Source: Bacillota bacterium (lineage in GTDB: Bacteria > Bacillota > Dethiobacteria > DTU022 > UBA8154). From it: a stretch of 7,198 bases of DNA. The stretch lies in the NCBI GenBank assembly GCA_003456095.1, contig DMPF01000221.1:1-7198 (forward strand). The letters run 5' to 3'. Positions 1 to 6,606 of the stretch are shown here, piece by piece (the stretch's first letter is position 1; each line of letters starts with the position of its first letter). The position numbers were made by a program, and so were the translations under genes. Below the pieces are notes generated by a model. The model was not told the DNA's origin. It worked only from the letters and a program-made list of their open reading frames with translations, and made no database searches.

Positions 1-127
<127 letters not shown>

Positions 128-188
128 TCATTATAGTTATTTATCGATATATTTGGGATATTACCGGGGTAGCGAGCCCGCGTCATGC

Positions 189-476
189 CTAAATGTAAAC
201 AGCAAGGATATCGTCCTGACGCAGAATCAGGTATTCTTCCCCGTCAATCTTTACCTCTGATCCGGCATATTTGGAAAAAACAACCTTGTCTTTTGCTTTA
301 AGCTCCATCTGCACCTTGGTCCCGTCATCAAGAGTCTTTCCCGTACCTACCGCCACGATCTCGCCAACCTGGGGTTTTTCCTTCGCCTTATCAGGAAGGA
401 CGATACCGCCGGATGTTTTTTCCTCCTTTTCTAATGCTTTAACAATGTACCGGTCCCCCAAAGGTTTAAGATTCAT
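189..476 (-). CDS. groES: GroES co-chaperonin (10 kDa)
   Basis: This complete 95-residue protein has the normal GroES length (about 94-97). GroES forms the heptameric lid that closes the GroEL folding chamber in the cytoplasm. Visible hallmarks are the N-terminal [11 protein letters not shown] strand (residues 3-13) and the mobile loop around residues 16-34. The loop contains the hydrophobic tripeptide IVL (25-27) that docks onto GroEL. Further on are the [11 protein letters not shown] stretch (36-46), the [19 protein letters not shown] stretch (64-82) and the C-terminal DDILAVYI. The ATG at 474-476 is preceded by AAAGGAGGT (minus-strand reading of 486-494), 9 bases away, which settles the start. 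groEL follows immediately. The perfect CIRCE at 522-548 indicates HrcA-controlled heat-shock expression. Nothing is truncated or unusual. Confidence 0.98.
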   Translation of the reverse strand: MNLKPLGDRYIVKALEKEEKTSGGIVLPDKAKEKPQVGEIVAVGTGKTLDDGTKVQMELKAKDKVVFSKYAGSEVKIDGEEYLILRQDDILAVYI

Positions 477-521
477 TCTGCAAAGACCTCCTTTGATTAT
501 TTTTTATAAGTATCCCATTTA

Positions 522-548
522 TTAGCACTCACTTTAAGTGAGTGCTAA
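522..548 (-). promoter_or_regulatory. CIRCE operator (HrcA binding site) for groESL
   Basis: This is a perfect inverted repeat, TTAGCACTC-N9-GAGTGCTAA, the exact consensus CIRCE. It sits 45 bases upstream of the groES start and just downstream of the proposed groESL promoter, so a bound repressor would block initiation or early elongation. HrcA is the known CIRCE-binding repressor; hrcA itself is not in this window. The sequence reads as CIRCE on either strand. It is assigned to the minus strand because the nearest gene on the other side (mogA) ends toward it. Confidence 0.97.
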
Positions 549-563
549 CCAACTTCGCTATTA

Positions 564-593
564 ATATTACCTTTTCGCCATGCATAAAGGCAA
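564..593 (-). promoter_or_regulatory. Probable sigma-A promoter of groESL
   Basis: On the minus strand, TTGCCT (588-593) is followed after 18 bases by TAATAT (564-569). Each box matches four of six consensus positions. The predicted start of transcription, near 557, would place the CIRCE at roughly +10 to +36, the usual arrangement for groESL operons. The region is AT-rich, so the exact boxes are uncertain. Position relative to CIRCE is the main support. Confidence 0.45.
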
Positions 594-723
594 ATCTCCC
601 TGTTAGTTAAAATCAAATATATTTCGCCTCTATTATGTATCTATTGAATATTTCCCTTTATTTCTCCCAATTACTTAATATTTCTAAGCGAGAACACAAA
701 TTATTTTCCCCACTGCAAAAAAA
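594..723. other. AT-rich intergenic stretch between mogA and the groESL promoter
   Basis: I see no gene, RNA or clear repeat here. The mogA stop (724-726) is followed on the minus strand by a short T run, but no GC-rich hairpin comes before or after it. I therefore cannot point to an intrinsic terminator separating the molybdenum-cofactor unit from groESL. Read-through or factor-dependent termination is possible. Base composition is markedly more AT-rich than in the flanking genes, as expected for intergenic DNA. Confidence 0.5.
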
Positions 724-1257
724 TTATACACTCCTGGCACAATCGGTAATGCCGCCGCCAAGCAGTTCCACGGCATGCGGTATGGCGGGCATAATTACCT
801 CCAGGCATTCGCGCACAGCCCGGGGGCTTCCGGGGAGATTGACGATCAGCGTTTTGCCGCGCACACCGCAGACAGCACGGGAGAGCATGGCATGGGGAGT
901 TTTGCGTAAGCTGTCCAGGCGCATTGCCTCGGCCATGCCGGGAACTGTTCTTTCGATCACTTCCAGCGTGGCATCAGGCGTAAAATCCTGCGGGGCCAAC
1001 CCTGTCCCCCCGGTAGTAAGGAGAAGGTTGACCTTCAACGCATCAGCAAGCCTGATCATCTCTTTTTTAAGCATTTGCTTGTCATCGGCCACAATGGTAT
1101 GGGATAGTACCATCCACCCTGCCTCTGTTACGATCCTGCTTATTTCCTGACCGCTCAGATCTTCCCGTTCACCACGTGAACTGCGATCGCTGGCAGTTAA
1201 AACCGCCACCAGCACCTTGACTGGTTTATCATGTTCATGGGACAATGCTGCGCACAT
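724..1257 (-). CDS. mogA: MogA/MoaB-family molybdopterin adenylyltransferase
   Basis: This 177-residue protein consists of a single MoCF-biosynthesis domain. The family activates molybdopterin by transferring AMP to it from ATP, giving the substrate MoeA needs for metal insertion in the cytoplasm. Diagnostic segments are VLTASDRSSRGEREDLSG (19-36), the TTGGTG nucleotide/pterin loop (81-86) followed by APQDFTPDAT (88-97), and LIVNLPGSPRAVRE (137-150). Asp91 aligns with the functionally important Asp82 of E. coli MogA, and Asp58 with its Asp49. The DFTPDAT sequence is closer to MogA than to E. coli MoaB, although such proteins are often labelled MoaB in Firmicutes. It starts 7 bases after the stop of the moeA-PBP gene, so it is the last gene of the same unit. 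The start is uncertain: the ATG at 1255-1257 has AGGG only 5 bases upstream. A TTG at 1243-1245 (residue 5) is a reasonable alternative, with AAAGGA 11 bases ahead. Confidence 0.93.
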   Translation of the reverse strand: MCAALSHEHDKPVKVLVAVLTASDRSSRGEREDLSGQEISRIVTEAGWMVLSHTIVADDKQMLKKEMIRLADALKVNLLLTTGGTGLAPQDFTPDATLEVIERTVPGMAEAMRLDSLRKTPHAMLSRAVCGVRGKTLIVNLPGSPRAVRECLEVIMPAIPHAVELLGGGITDCARSV

Positions 1258-1264
1258 CCTTTCC

Positions 1265-3178
1265 CTAAGTCAACTGTTTGCCGCTGTCTTTCAGATCGTA
1301 GCCGCCCATTTTCTCCACGGCATTACGGAAAGTGGGCATACGGATAACTTCCAGCAAGGCCTCACATGCCGGCGTATGAAAAAATGAAGCGGCGATGGCC
1401 AGATCGTACTGTTCCCAGGCCAAGGGTATAAAATCCATTTGCAAGGCAGAGGCCGCAGCTCTTATTCCTATCCCCGCATGGGCGCTGCCTCCCCTTACAG
1501 CAGCAGCCACAGCAAGGTGATTAAATTCTTCGCGTAAATACCCCTTTATCTTCTCTGCCGCAATGCCTTTTAACTTCAACTGGTAGTCGAGATAAATTCT
1601 TGTGCCTGCTCCTTTTTGCCGGTTTACAAAAAGCACTTCATCCCGGGTCAGATCTTCCACGCCTCTTATTTTAAAGGGATTTCCCGGTGCAATAATCAGT
1701 CCCAGTTCACGGCGGGCCAAATGGACAAGGCGGATTGCCTTTCCCGGCAGATAGTATTCCAGATAGGGTGTATTGTAAAGGCCGCTTTCCGGATCCAGCA
1801 AATGCAGCCCGGCGATGTGGGTTTCTTCCCGTTGCAAGGAGATGATCCCTCCCATGCTGCCTACATGCGCGGAGGAAAGGGTATAGGGATAACCCCTTCT
1901 TTTCAGCTGATCCGAAAGTATATCCAGGCTCAGGTCATGGCTGCCCAAGCAGACGATCGTATTTTCTATCTCCGCCCGGGTCCGCCGGAGGGTAAGGCGG
2001 AGCTCTTCGCCCGCTTCAACACCTTCCTTATCCTGGGGAATAGCCGCAATAGCGTCGGCCCGCACCAGGGACATATTTACACCGGCACCCCGGGAAAGGG
2101 GCGTGGCAATATACTTACCATTTACTTTTCCCACCTTGAGGCGCAAAAACTCTTCATCTTTCAGCGATGAAAGAATGCGGCGCGAGCTGTAGGCCAAAAG
2201 CTCATCTTCCGGTGGCAGGGATTGTTTTTGCCAGGCATACAACAGGGGCCGGATTAATAGTTCCATAATCATATACGCAGCCACCGGATAGCCGGGCAGC
2301 CCCACGACGGGCACGTCTTCCACAACGGCCAGAACCACGGGCTTTCCAGGGCGAATGGCCACACCGTGCACCAATACCTCACCCAGGCGCTCCAGGACCT
2401 TAAAGGTATGATCCCGGCGGCCGGCGGAAGCGCCGGCACTGATTAATACCAGGTCGCTGTGACGCACAGCCTGGCGTACGGATTCTTCCAGCAGTACAAC
2501 CTCATCTTTGACAATGGGGTAACGATTATAGTCTCCGCCCCATTTTTCAATAGCGGCAGCAAATGTGTACGTGTTGGATTCAATAATCTCCCCGGCAGCG
2601 GGGAGTTTCCCCGGGGGGATAATTTCTGAACCGGTAGGTATGAGGGTAACAAGAGGTTTCTTTAAAACATCCAACTTAAAAACCCCGCCGCTAAGTAGGG
2701 CGCCCAGATCATAAGGCCTGATCAAGTGGAATGAAGGGATAATCATTTCGGCCGCAACCACATCCTCGCCAATGGAACGAACGTGCTGCCAAGGTGCAAC
2801 AGCCTTCCTGATCTCCACAATCGCGGAATTTTCTTTGTCAGGATATGCCACATCTTCGATCATAATCACCGCATCACATTGTGGCGGCAGCGCTCCGCCC
2901 GTGTCTACCGGAAAGGCGTTTTGGCCTAGCAACAGCCGCCGCGGCGCTGTTAGCGCCGTACCAAAAGTATCTGCGGCCTTAACGGCAATCCCATCCATAG
3001 CGGCAGCATGATAATGTGGTGAAGAAATGCGGGCAAAAACAGGTTCTGCCGTTATTCTCCCGGCGGCGAGGCGCGTATCCATTTCTTCTGTCTTTATCTG
3101 CCGCCGCAGTGCCGCACTCCAGAACAGTTCCCTGGCTTTAGACAGGGGGAAATTGCTCAGGTAGATTTTTCTGTCCAA
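1265..3178 (-). CDS. moeA: MoeA molybdopterin molybdenumtransferase fused to PBP-like domain
   Basis: This 637-residue fusion is about 230 residues longer than a plain MoeA. Residues 1-400 are MoeA, which inserts molybdate or tungstate into adenylylated molybdopterin. They include AAAMDGIAV (58-66, Asp62 matching the essential Asp59 of E. coli MoeA), DTGGALPPQCDAVIMIED (92-109) and PTGSE (181-185). The MoCF-domain loop SAGASAGRRD (247-256), RPGKP (276-280) and GLPGYPVAA (293-301) follow. Residues 405-630 resemble the PBP superfamily domain (PF12727/COG1910), thought to bind an oxyanion such as molybdate. Key stretches are GSHDLSLDIL (412-421), HVGSMGGI (438-445), AGLHLLDPESGLYN (456-469), FVNRQKGAGTR (517-527) and AVRGGSAHAGIGI (560-572). 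No signal peptide is seen, so the domain is cytoplasmic. The start is TTG at 3176-3178 with GGAGG (3187-3191) 8 bases upstream. moeA ends 47 bases before it and mogA follows after 7. The usual AsnPro motif reads TyrPro here (297-298). The role of the PBP part is inferred. Confidence 0.93.
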   Translation of the reverse strand: MDRKIYLSNFPLSKARELFWSAALRRQIKTEEMDTRLAAGRITAEPVFARISSPHYHAAAMDGIAVKAADTFGTALTAPRRLLLGQNAFPVDTGGALPPQCDAVIMIEDVAYPDKENSAIVEIRKAVAPWQHVRSIGEDVVAAEMIIPSFHLIRPYDLGALLSGGVFKLDVLKKPLVTLIPTGSEIIPPGKLPAAGEIIESNTYTFAAAIEKWGGDYNRYPIVKDEVVLLEESVRQAVRHSDLVLISAGASAGRRDHTFKVLERLGEVLVHGVAIRPGKPVVLAVVEDVPVVGLPGYPVAAYMIMELLIRPLLYAWQKQSLPPEDELLAYSSRRILSSLKDEEFLRLKVGKVNGKYIATPLSRGAGVNMSLVRADAIAAIPQDKEGVEAGEELRLTLRRTRAEIENTIVCLGSHDLSLDILSDQLKRRGYPYTLSSAHVGSMGGIISLQREETHIAGLHLLDPESGLYNTPYLEYYLPGKAIRLVHLARRELGLIIAPGNPFKIRGVEDLTRDEVLFVNRQKGAGTRIYLDYQLKLKGIAAEKIKGYLREEFNHLAVAAAVRGGSAHAGIGIRAAASALQMDFIPLAWEQYDLAIAASFFHTPACEALLEVIRMPTFRNAVEKMGGYDLKDSGKQLT

Positions 3179-3225
3179 TTTGCTGGCCTCCGGCTAAAAC
3201 TTACGAAACATTTAATTGCTTTTCC

Positions 3226-4470
3226 CTACCAAAGGAATACCTTTACCGTGCTGCCCTGTGGCAGCCCCTCCACATCCCGCGGCACCACAAAGTAGCCGTC
3301 CCCATGCACTACTGTTTTCAGCAGCCCCGGGCCGCCAAAAACAGGTTGGGCCAAAATGACCATATCTTCATCCTGCACGCACCATTTCGTGGTTAAAGCT
3401 ACTCTGATGTAGTCTTCCCTGCCGCCGGGCGATGCTATGTTCGTTTGTAAAACAGCAGTCACCGTGGGTGTAAAAGGTTCAAAAGGAGTAAGACCGCGCA
3501 TAATGCGCAGTGCCGGTTTAACGAACAGGATAAAACCGAACATGGCCGAAACAGGATTTCCGGAAAGGCCGAATACAGGCTTGTTATTGCTCATGCCATA
3601 AAGCAACGGCTTACCCGGCCGCATTGCCACACCATGAAACAAAACCCCTTCTCCCGGAAGAGCGTTAATCGCGGCGATGGCCACATCCCTGGTCCCCACC
3701 GAACTCCCGCCGGAAACAAGCACGATCTCCCCTTCTTCCAGGGCCTGCCATAAAGCCTGCCGGAGAGTTTCCTTGCAATCAGCAACGATACCGGTGTAAA
3801 CAGCCCGTCCTCCACTTTGCTGCACCTGCGCGGCCAGGAGAAATCCGTTGATATCCCTGATCTGGCCAGACCGTGGATTTTGTGCCGGCGGGACTACCTC
3901 GTCCCCTGTGGAGATTATCACTACCTGGGGCGGAACCGTTACTTCAACTCCCGTCAATCCCATAGCAGCGAGAATACCTGCATCCTGGGGTCTGATTAGC
4001 TGTCCTGCCGGCAGCAGCAAGTCTCCCCTTTTAAAATCATCGCCCGCTTGAATAGCATTCTCCAAGGGAGCCACCGGCCGAAAAATCGCCACGCTGTTCC
4101 CCAACAGCTCCCCATGTTCAACCATAACCACAGCATCGCTTCCCTCCGGCAACATACCACCGGTGGGGATGGACATGGCCTCACCGGGAGCAATAGGGCC
4201 TGGTGGCTCTTGCCCCATGAGAATATTTCCGGTCAGGTTGAGGAGAGCGGGCAGTTCTTCGGAAGCGCCAAAGGTGTCGGCGCTACGCACGGCAAAGCCG
4301 TCCACGGTGGAACGGGGAAAAGGAGGAAGCATTTCCGGAGCAAAAATATCCCCGGCGGTTACCCGCCCGGGTGCATTTTGCAGGGAAATTTTTTCTGTTT
4401 TAACTTTCCATCTCTGCAGTGACCGCACTATTTCATCACGGGCACGGGCAACCGGAAAAACTGTCAGCAA
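3226..4470 (-). CDS. moeA: MoeA molybdopterin molybdenumtransferase
   Basis: This 414-residue protein has the standard MoeA length. MoeA releases AMP from adenylyl-molybdopterin and inserts molybdate (or tungstate) to make the mature cofactor in the cytoplasm. Landmarks are STVDGFAV (54-61, Asp57 equivalent to E. coli Asp59), IPTGGMLPEGSDAVVMVEHG (101-120, Thr103 equivalent to Thr100) and STGDE (187-191). The MoCF-domain loop SGGSSVGTRD (253-262), RPGKP (284-288) and GLSGNPVSA (301-309) follow, then the C-terminal beta domain to residue 414. The first proline of the common LPGNP motif is serine here, and STVDGF replaces the usual SAMDGY. The start is TTG at 4468-4470: an in-frame TGA lies two codons further upstream, and GGAG (4480-4483) is spaced 9 bases away. 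It follows the 55-residue gene by 25 bases and precedes a second, fused MoeA. The pair could divide Mo and W insertion, which sequence alone cannot settle. Confidence 0.95.
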   Translation of the reverse strand: MLTVFPVARARDEIVRSLQRWKVKTEKISLQNAPGRVTAGDIFAPEMLPPFPRSTVDGFAVRSADTFGASEELPALLNLTGNILMGQEPPGPIAPGEAMSIPTGGMLPEGSDAVVMVEHGELLGNSVAIFRPVAPLENAIQAGDDFKRGDLLLPAGQLIRPQDAGILAAMGLTGVEVTVPPQVVIISTGDEVVPPAQNPRSGQIRDINGFLLAAQVQQSGGRAVYTGIVADCKETLRQALWQALEEGEIVLVSGGSSVGTRDVAIAAINALPGEGVLFHGVAMRPGKPLLYGMSNNKPVFGLSGNPVSAMFGFILFVKPALRIMRGLTPFEPFTPTVTAVLQTNIASPGGREDYIRVALTTKWCVQDEDMVILAQPVFGGPGLLKTVVHGDGYFVVPRDVEGLPQGSTVKVFLW

Positions 4471-4479
4471 GACGCTTCA

Positions 4480-4485
4480 CTCCAA
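4480..4485 (-). promoter_or_regulatory. Ribosome-binding site fixing the TTG start of moeA
   Basis: The minus strand reads TTGGAG here, 9 bases upstream of the TTG at 4468-4470. An in-frame stop (TGA) lies between this site and the TTG, so no earlier start is possible and the rare codon must be used unless translation begins well inside the conserved N-terminus. Confidence 0.7.
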
Positions 4486-4495
4486 TAAGGACTCA

Positions 4496-4663
4496 CTAAA
4501 AACAGCCGAGTTGGCAGCTAACAATTTTGATTTCCATTTCATTGCAGAGCTTTCCCACATCGGCTAAGGAGCAATCATGTTCTCTGGCAATCTTAAATGC
4601 CATCACACAAGGTATTTTGCCATGGGGAGCCATCTCCTTAAGCGCTTTTTTGATCTCTTCCAT
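4496..4663 (-). CDS. Small cysteine-rich HTH-like protein heading the moeA operon
   Basis: This 55-residue protein starts at the ATG at 4661-4663, backed by GGGAGG 7 bases upstream. A longer reading from a TTG at 4676-4678 would begin on the ribosome-binding site itself and is rejected. I cannot name its function. It opens with an amphipathic basic helix (MEEIKKALKEM). Next comes a stretch patterned like a helix-turn-helix: IPCVMAFKIAREHDCSLADV (17-36), then GKLCNEMEIKI (37-47). This has the alternating small and hydrophobic residues of a two-helix DNA-binding unit joined by a Ser-containing turn. It ends in SCQLGCF. Five cysteines (19, 31, 40, 50, 54) in 55 residues, with a terminal Cys-x3-Cys, suggest metal, cluster or redox binding. 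I have the impression that small proteins ending in CQLGCF recur in anaerobes near molybdenum-cofactor genes, but this was not searched. Its place directly behind the promoter and 25 bases before moeA suggests a regulatory or cofactor-handling role, which is inference. Confidence 0.8.
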   Translation of the reverse strand: MEEIKKALKEMAPHGKIPCVMAFKIAREHDCSLADVGKLCNEMEIKIVSCQLGCF

Positions 4664-4670
4664 TATTTTT

Positions 4671-4676
4671 CCTCCC
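4671..4676 (-). promoter_or_regulatory. Ribosome-binding site of the 55-residue gene
   Basis: The minus strand reads GGGAGG, 7 bases before the ATG at 4661-4663. This decides the start, because the upstream in-frame TTG (4676-4678) overlaps the site and cannot be the real initiator. Confidence 0.85.
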
Positions 4677-4694
4677 AATTCGCCTTCTTTTGTT

Positions 4695-4723
4695 ATGTTA
4701 CATCAGTTTTACCGTCATGTCAA
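4695..4723 (-). promoter_or_regulatory. Sigma-A promoter of the molybdenum-cofactor operon
   Basis: The minus strand shows a perfect TTGACA (4718-4723), a 17-base spacer, and TAACAT (4695-4700, four of six). Transcription should start near 4688, leaving a leader of about 25 bases. That is enough for the ribosome-binding site but too short for a riboswitch such as the Moco motif. The promoter lies in the 79-base gap between the fapA stop and the 55-residue gene, so the four genes down to mogA can be transcribed independently of fapA. No inverted repeat resembling a ModE site is evident around it. Confidence 0.75.
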
Positions 4724-4742
4724 CGCGGCGAACAGTCGTCAC

Positions 4743-6539
4743 TTAATAATTTGTTAATTTCAGCAAACCTTCCTGCGGGTCGTATCTTACCATTATTTTG
4801 GCACAATCCCGGTCGAAGCGATAAACCATTTTCCCAATCTGCACTGTTGTGTCCTCATGTGCAAGACCGAAAAAGATTGCCGCCCGTTCAGAAACTTTAA
4901 CACGAATTGCAGATTTCTTATCAATACTTTCTGCCGTGGTAGTTATAGAGATGAATTCTTTTACCCTCACATTACCTTCCGCTCGGATATTGCCCCCGCG
5001 GAACGCTCCCGTAACAATTACCTCACCCCCGGCCTGAAGTGAGGAAAAATAGCATCCGCTGCCACTGATTTTAATATCACCGCTGTGTCTTAAAATACAG
5101 TTTTGTACATAAGAGGCGGTAAAGGGGGGTATTTTAGCCAATACATCTTTGTAATCCTTCAGTAAGCCATTGAATGTTTCGGCCATGTTCATAAAATCCT
5201 CGGGATCATTATTGCCCTGCGCTTTTAAGGACAGGATATCCTCAAATCTTTTTAAAGCCCGGAGCGTATCATCCAAGTAAGCATAATCGTTGTTGGCCAA
5301 CTTGCGCTGCAGCATAATCAATTTATCCTGTAACCCGGCGTTTTTTTCGATGAGTACGCTAAAAACACGTTTCAAAAATTCTTCGTTAATCTCCTGCCCC
5401 TTTTCCGCAAATCTCTCAAGCAGCTGCTTCACTTTATTAATAAAACTTTTCAGGTCTTCTGTAAGTTGGCCAACCAGCACAAATACCTCGCGTAGCAGGT
5501 CATAGAATAACCCGCCCTGGACCTCGCACTGGATTAAGTTCTTTTTTACGCTTATTTCGCCGCCGGCCTTCAGCACCGCACCATAACAACTTCCCTCTAT
5601 AGTGATGGAATCGTGCGCTTCCACCAGCATCCCTTCCATAACGTTGCCAAAAATGCGTATAGCCCCGTTAAAGCGCAGGTTGCCGGTTTCTATGTTAACA
5701 TCACCGTTATGCACGAGCAGGTTGGTTACCCTGATATTGCTGCCGGATACAATCAGCCGCCCGTCTTTCAAGGCTACAATCTCTCCTTGGTTATTGTGCG
5801 GCATTACCCCTTCGCCGCACCTCACCCTGACCTCCTTAACAGGTTTGGGGATTATAGCTTCCCCTGTCACCTTCTGGCCGGATTTCCCTTCCCGGGGAGG
5901 ATGTATGACAGCAATTATATCTCCCCTTTTTACTGCCGGATAACGATATTTCTCCCGATAATTGGCCTTCTCCGCCTCATTTTCATAGCTTATTACCTCA
6001 ACATCCGGGTTGATTCTGTATTCCAGGCTGCCGTCTGCCCCTTCCTCCACGGCCTTGCCCTCTGCCACTGTCTTAAACTCACCGTTCGCATCCCGCACAA
6101 GTTCCATCATTGTTGCAACATTCAATTCGGCTATTATGTTGTTCCGGCGCAGTCCCTGTTCCAAGTGTTCCAAGGTGATTGCCTTTTCTATTGTTTCCTG
6201 TTTAATAAAAAAAGGCTTCAGAGCGTGGCGCAGATCGGCGTCATCCAGTCTGTAAGTGTTTATGATGCGGGGAAAGACTGCAGCCATGGCATAGAGCCCG
6301 TCCGGAGATACTTTTACTTCCACACGTGACTCTTCCAGATAGGTGGTTGGTTGAATGGTTATTATATCTTGGAGCTCGCAGAAGAGGGGACCTTCCAGTT
6401 CCAAGCCGTTTACAAATATTGTTGCCCCCTCATCCGGAGGAATAAGCAGCGCCCGATTGCCGCCCTCAAGCGGATCGACTATTTTAATTATTCCATTAAT
6501 AACTCCGACAAGGCCATCTTGCTGGGCCAACAATACCAC
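4743..6539 (-). CDS. fapA: FapA (DUF342) family polymer-forming beta-helix protein
   Basis: This 598-residue protein has FapA/DUF342 architecture. Residues 1-70 form a small N-terminal domain (GVINGIIKIVDP, IFVNGLELEG). Residues 71-250 hold the FapA region, recognisable by AEGKAVEEGADGSLEYRI (159-176) and RGDIIAVIHPPREGKSGQKV (205-224). About 255-342 is a right-handed beta-helix of short repeats (GNLRFNGAIRIFGNV, SITIEGSCYGAVLKAGGEI). About 345-470 is a predicted helical coiled coil rich in Glu, Lys and Leu. The beta-helix resumes at 485-530 (GDIKISGSGCYFSSLQAGGE, GNIRAEGNVRVKE) and is followed by a mixed tail to 598. No signal peptide or membrane segment is seen, so it is cytoplasmic. The family is named for a role in flagellar assembly in Vibrio and resembles bactofilins; its role in Firmicutes is unclear, and no flagellar gene is visible here. 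The start is GTG at 6537-6539, bounded by an in-frame TAG two codons upstream. TTGs at 6531-6533 or 6528-6530 fit the GAGGG sequence better. Confidence 0.9.
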   Translation of the reverse strand: MVLLAQQDGLVGVINGIIKIVDPLEGGNRALLIPPDEGATIFVNGLELEGPLFCELQDIITIQPTTYLEESRVEVKVSPDGLYAMAAVFPRIINTYRLDDADLRHALKPFFIKQETIEKAITLEHLEQGLRRNNIIAELNVATMMELVRDANGEFKTVAEGKAVEEGADGSLEYRINPDVEVISYENEAEKANYREKYRYPAVKRGDIIAVIHPPREGKSGQKVTGEAIIPKPVKEVRVRCGEGVMPHNNQGEIVALKDGRLIVSGSNIRVTNLLVHNGDVNIETGNLRFNGAIRIFGNVMEGMLVEAHDSITIEGSCYGAVLKAGGEISVKKNLIQCEVQGGLFYDLLREVFVLVGQLTEDLKSFINKVKQLLERFAEKGQEINEEFLKRVFSVLIEKNAGLQDKLIMLQRKLANNDYAYLDDTLRALKRFEDILSLKAQGNNDPEDFMNMAETFNGLLKDYKDVLAKIPPFTASYVQNCILRHSGDIKISGSGCYFSSLQAGGEVIVTGAFRGGNIRAEGNVRVKEFISITTTAESIDKKSAIRVKVSERAAIFFGLAHEDTTVQIGKMVYRFDRDCAKIMVRYDPQEGLLKLTNY

Positions 6540-6606
6540 CCTCTAATTATCCCGCAGATAGTGACTATATTGCGAAATAATTCGCCAAAAAACATCATTT
6601 TCCTTT

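Noticed and set aside
166..184. A short GC-rich inverted repeat in the groES-groEL gap, considered as an attenuator or processing hairpin
   Set aside because: Only about four paired bases around a loop of about eight are visible and no T tract follows, so it does not stand out from chance.
635..1150. A 171-codon open frame on the plus strand opposite mogA
   Set aside because: It lies mostly antisense to the well-conserved mogA, its translation shows no family motif, and it is a composition shadow.
1616..2170. A 184-codon open frame on the plus strand opposite the moeA-PBP gene
   Set aside because: It is fully antisense to a strongly conserved protein and no recognisable domain appears in the translation.
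4496..4678. A 60-residue version of the small cysteine-rich protein starting at TTG 4676-4678
   Set aside because: That TTG overlaps the GGGAGG ribosome-binding site; the ATG at 4661-4663 is ideally spaced from it.
5613..6329. A 238-codon open frame on the plus strand opposite fapA
   Set aside because: It is antisense to the FapA domain, which shows clear conserved motifs. The plus-strand product shows no family motif or strong ribosome-binding site.
6573..6587. A small inverted repeat (GCGAA-TTAT-TTCGC on the minus strand) after the QueG-like gene, considered as a terminator
   Set aside because: The stem is only five base pairs and no T run follows, so it is too weak to call.
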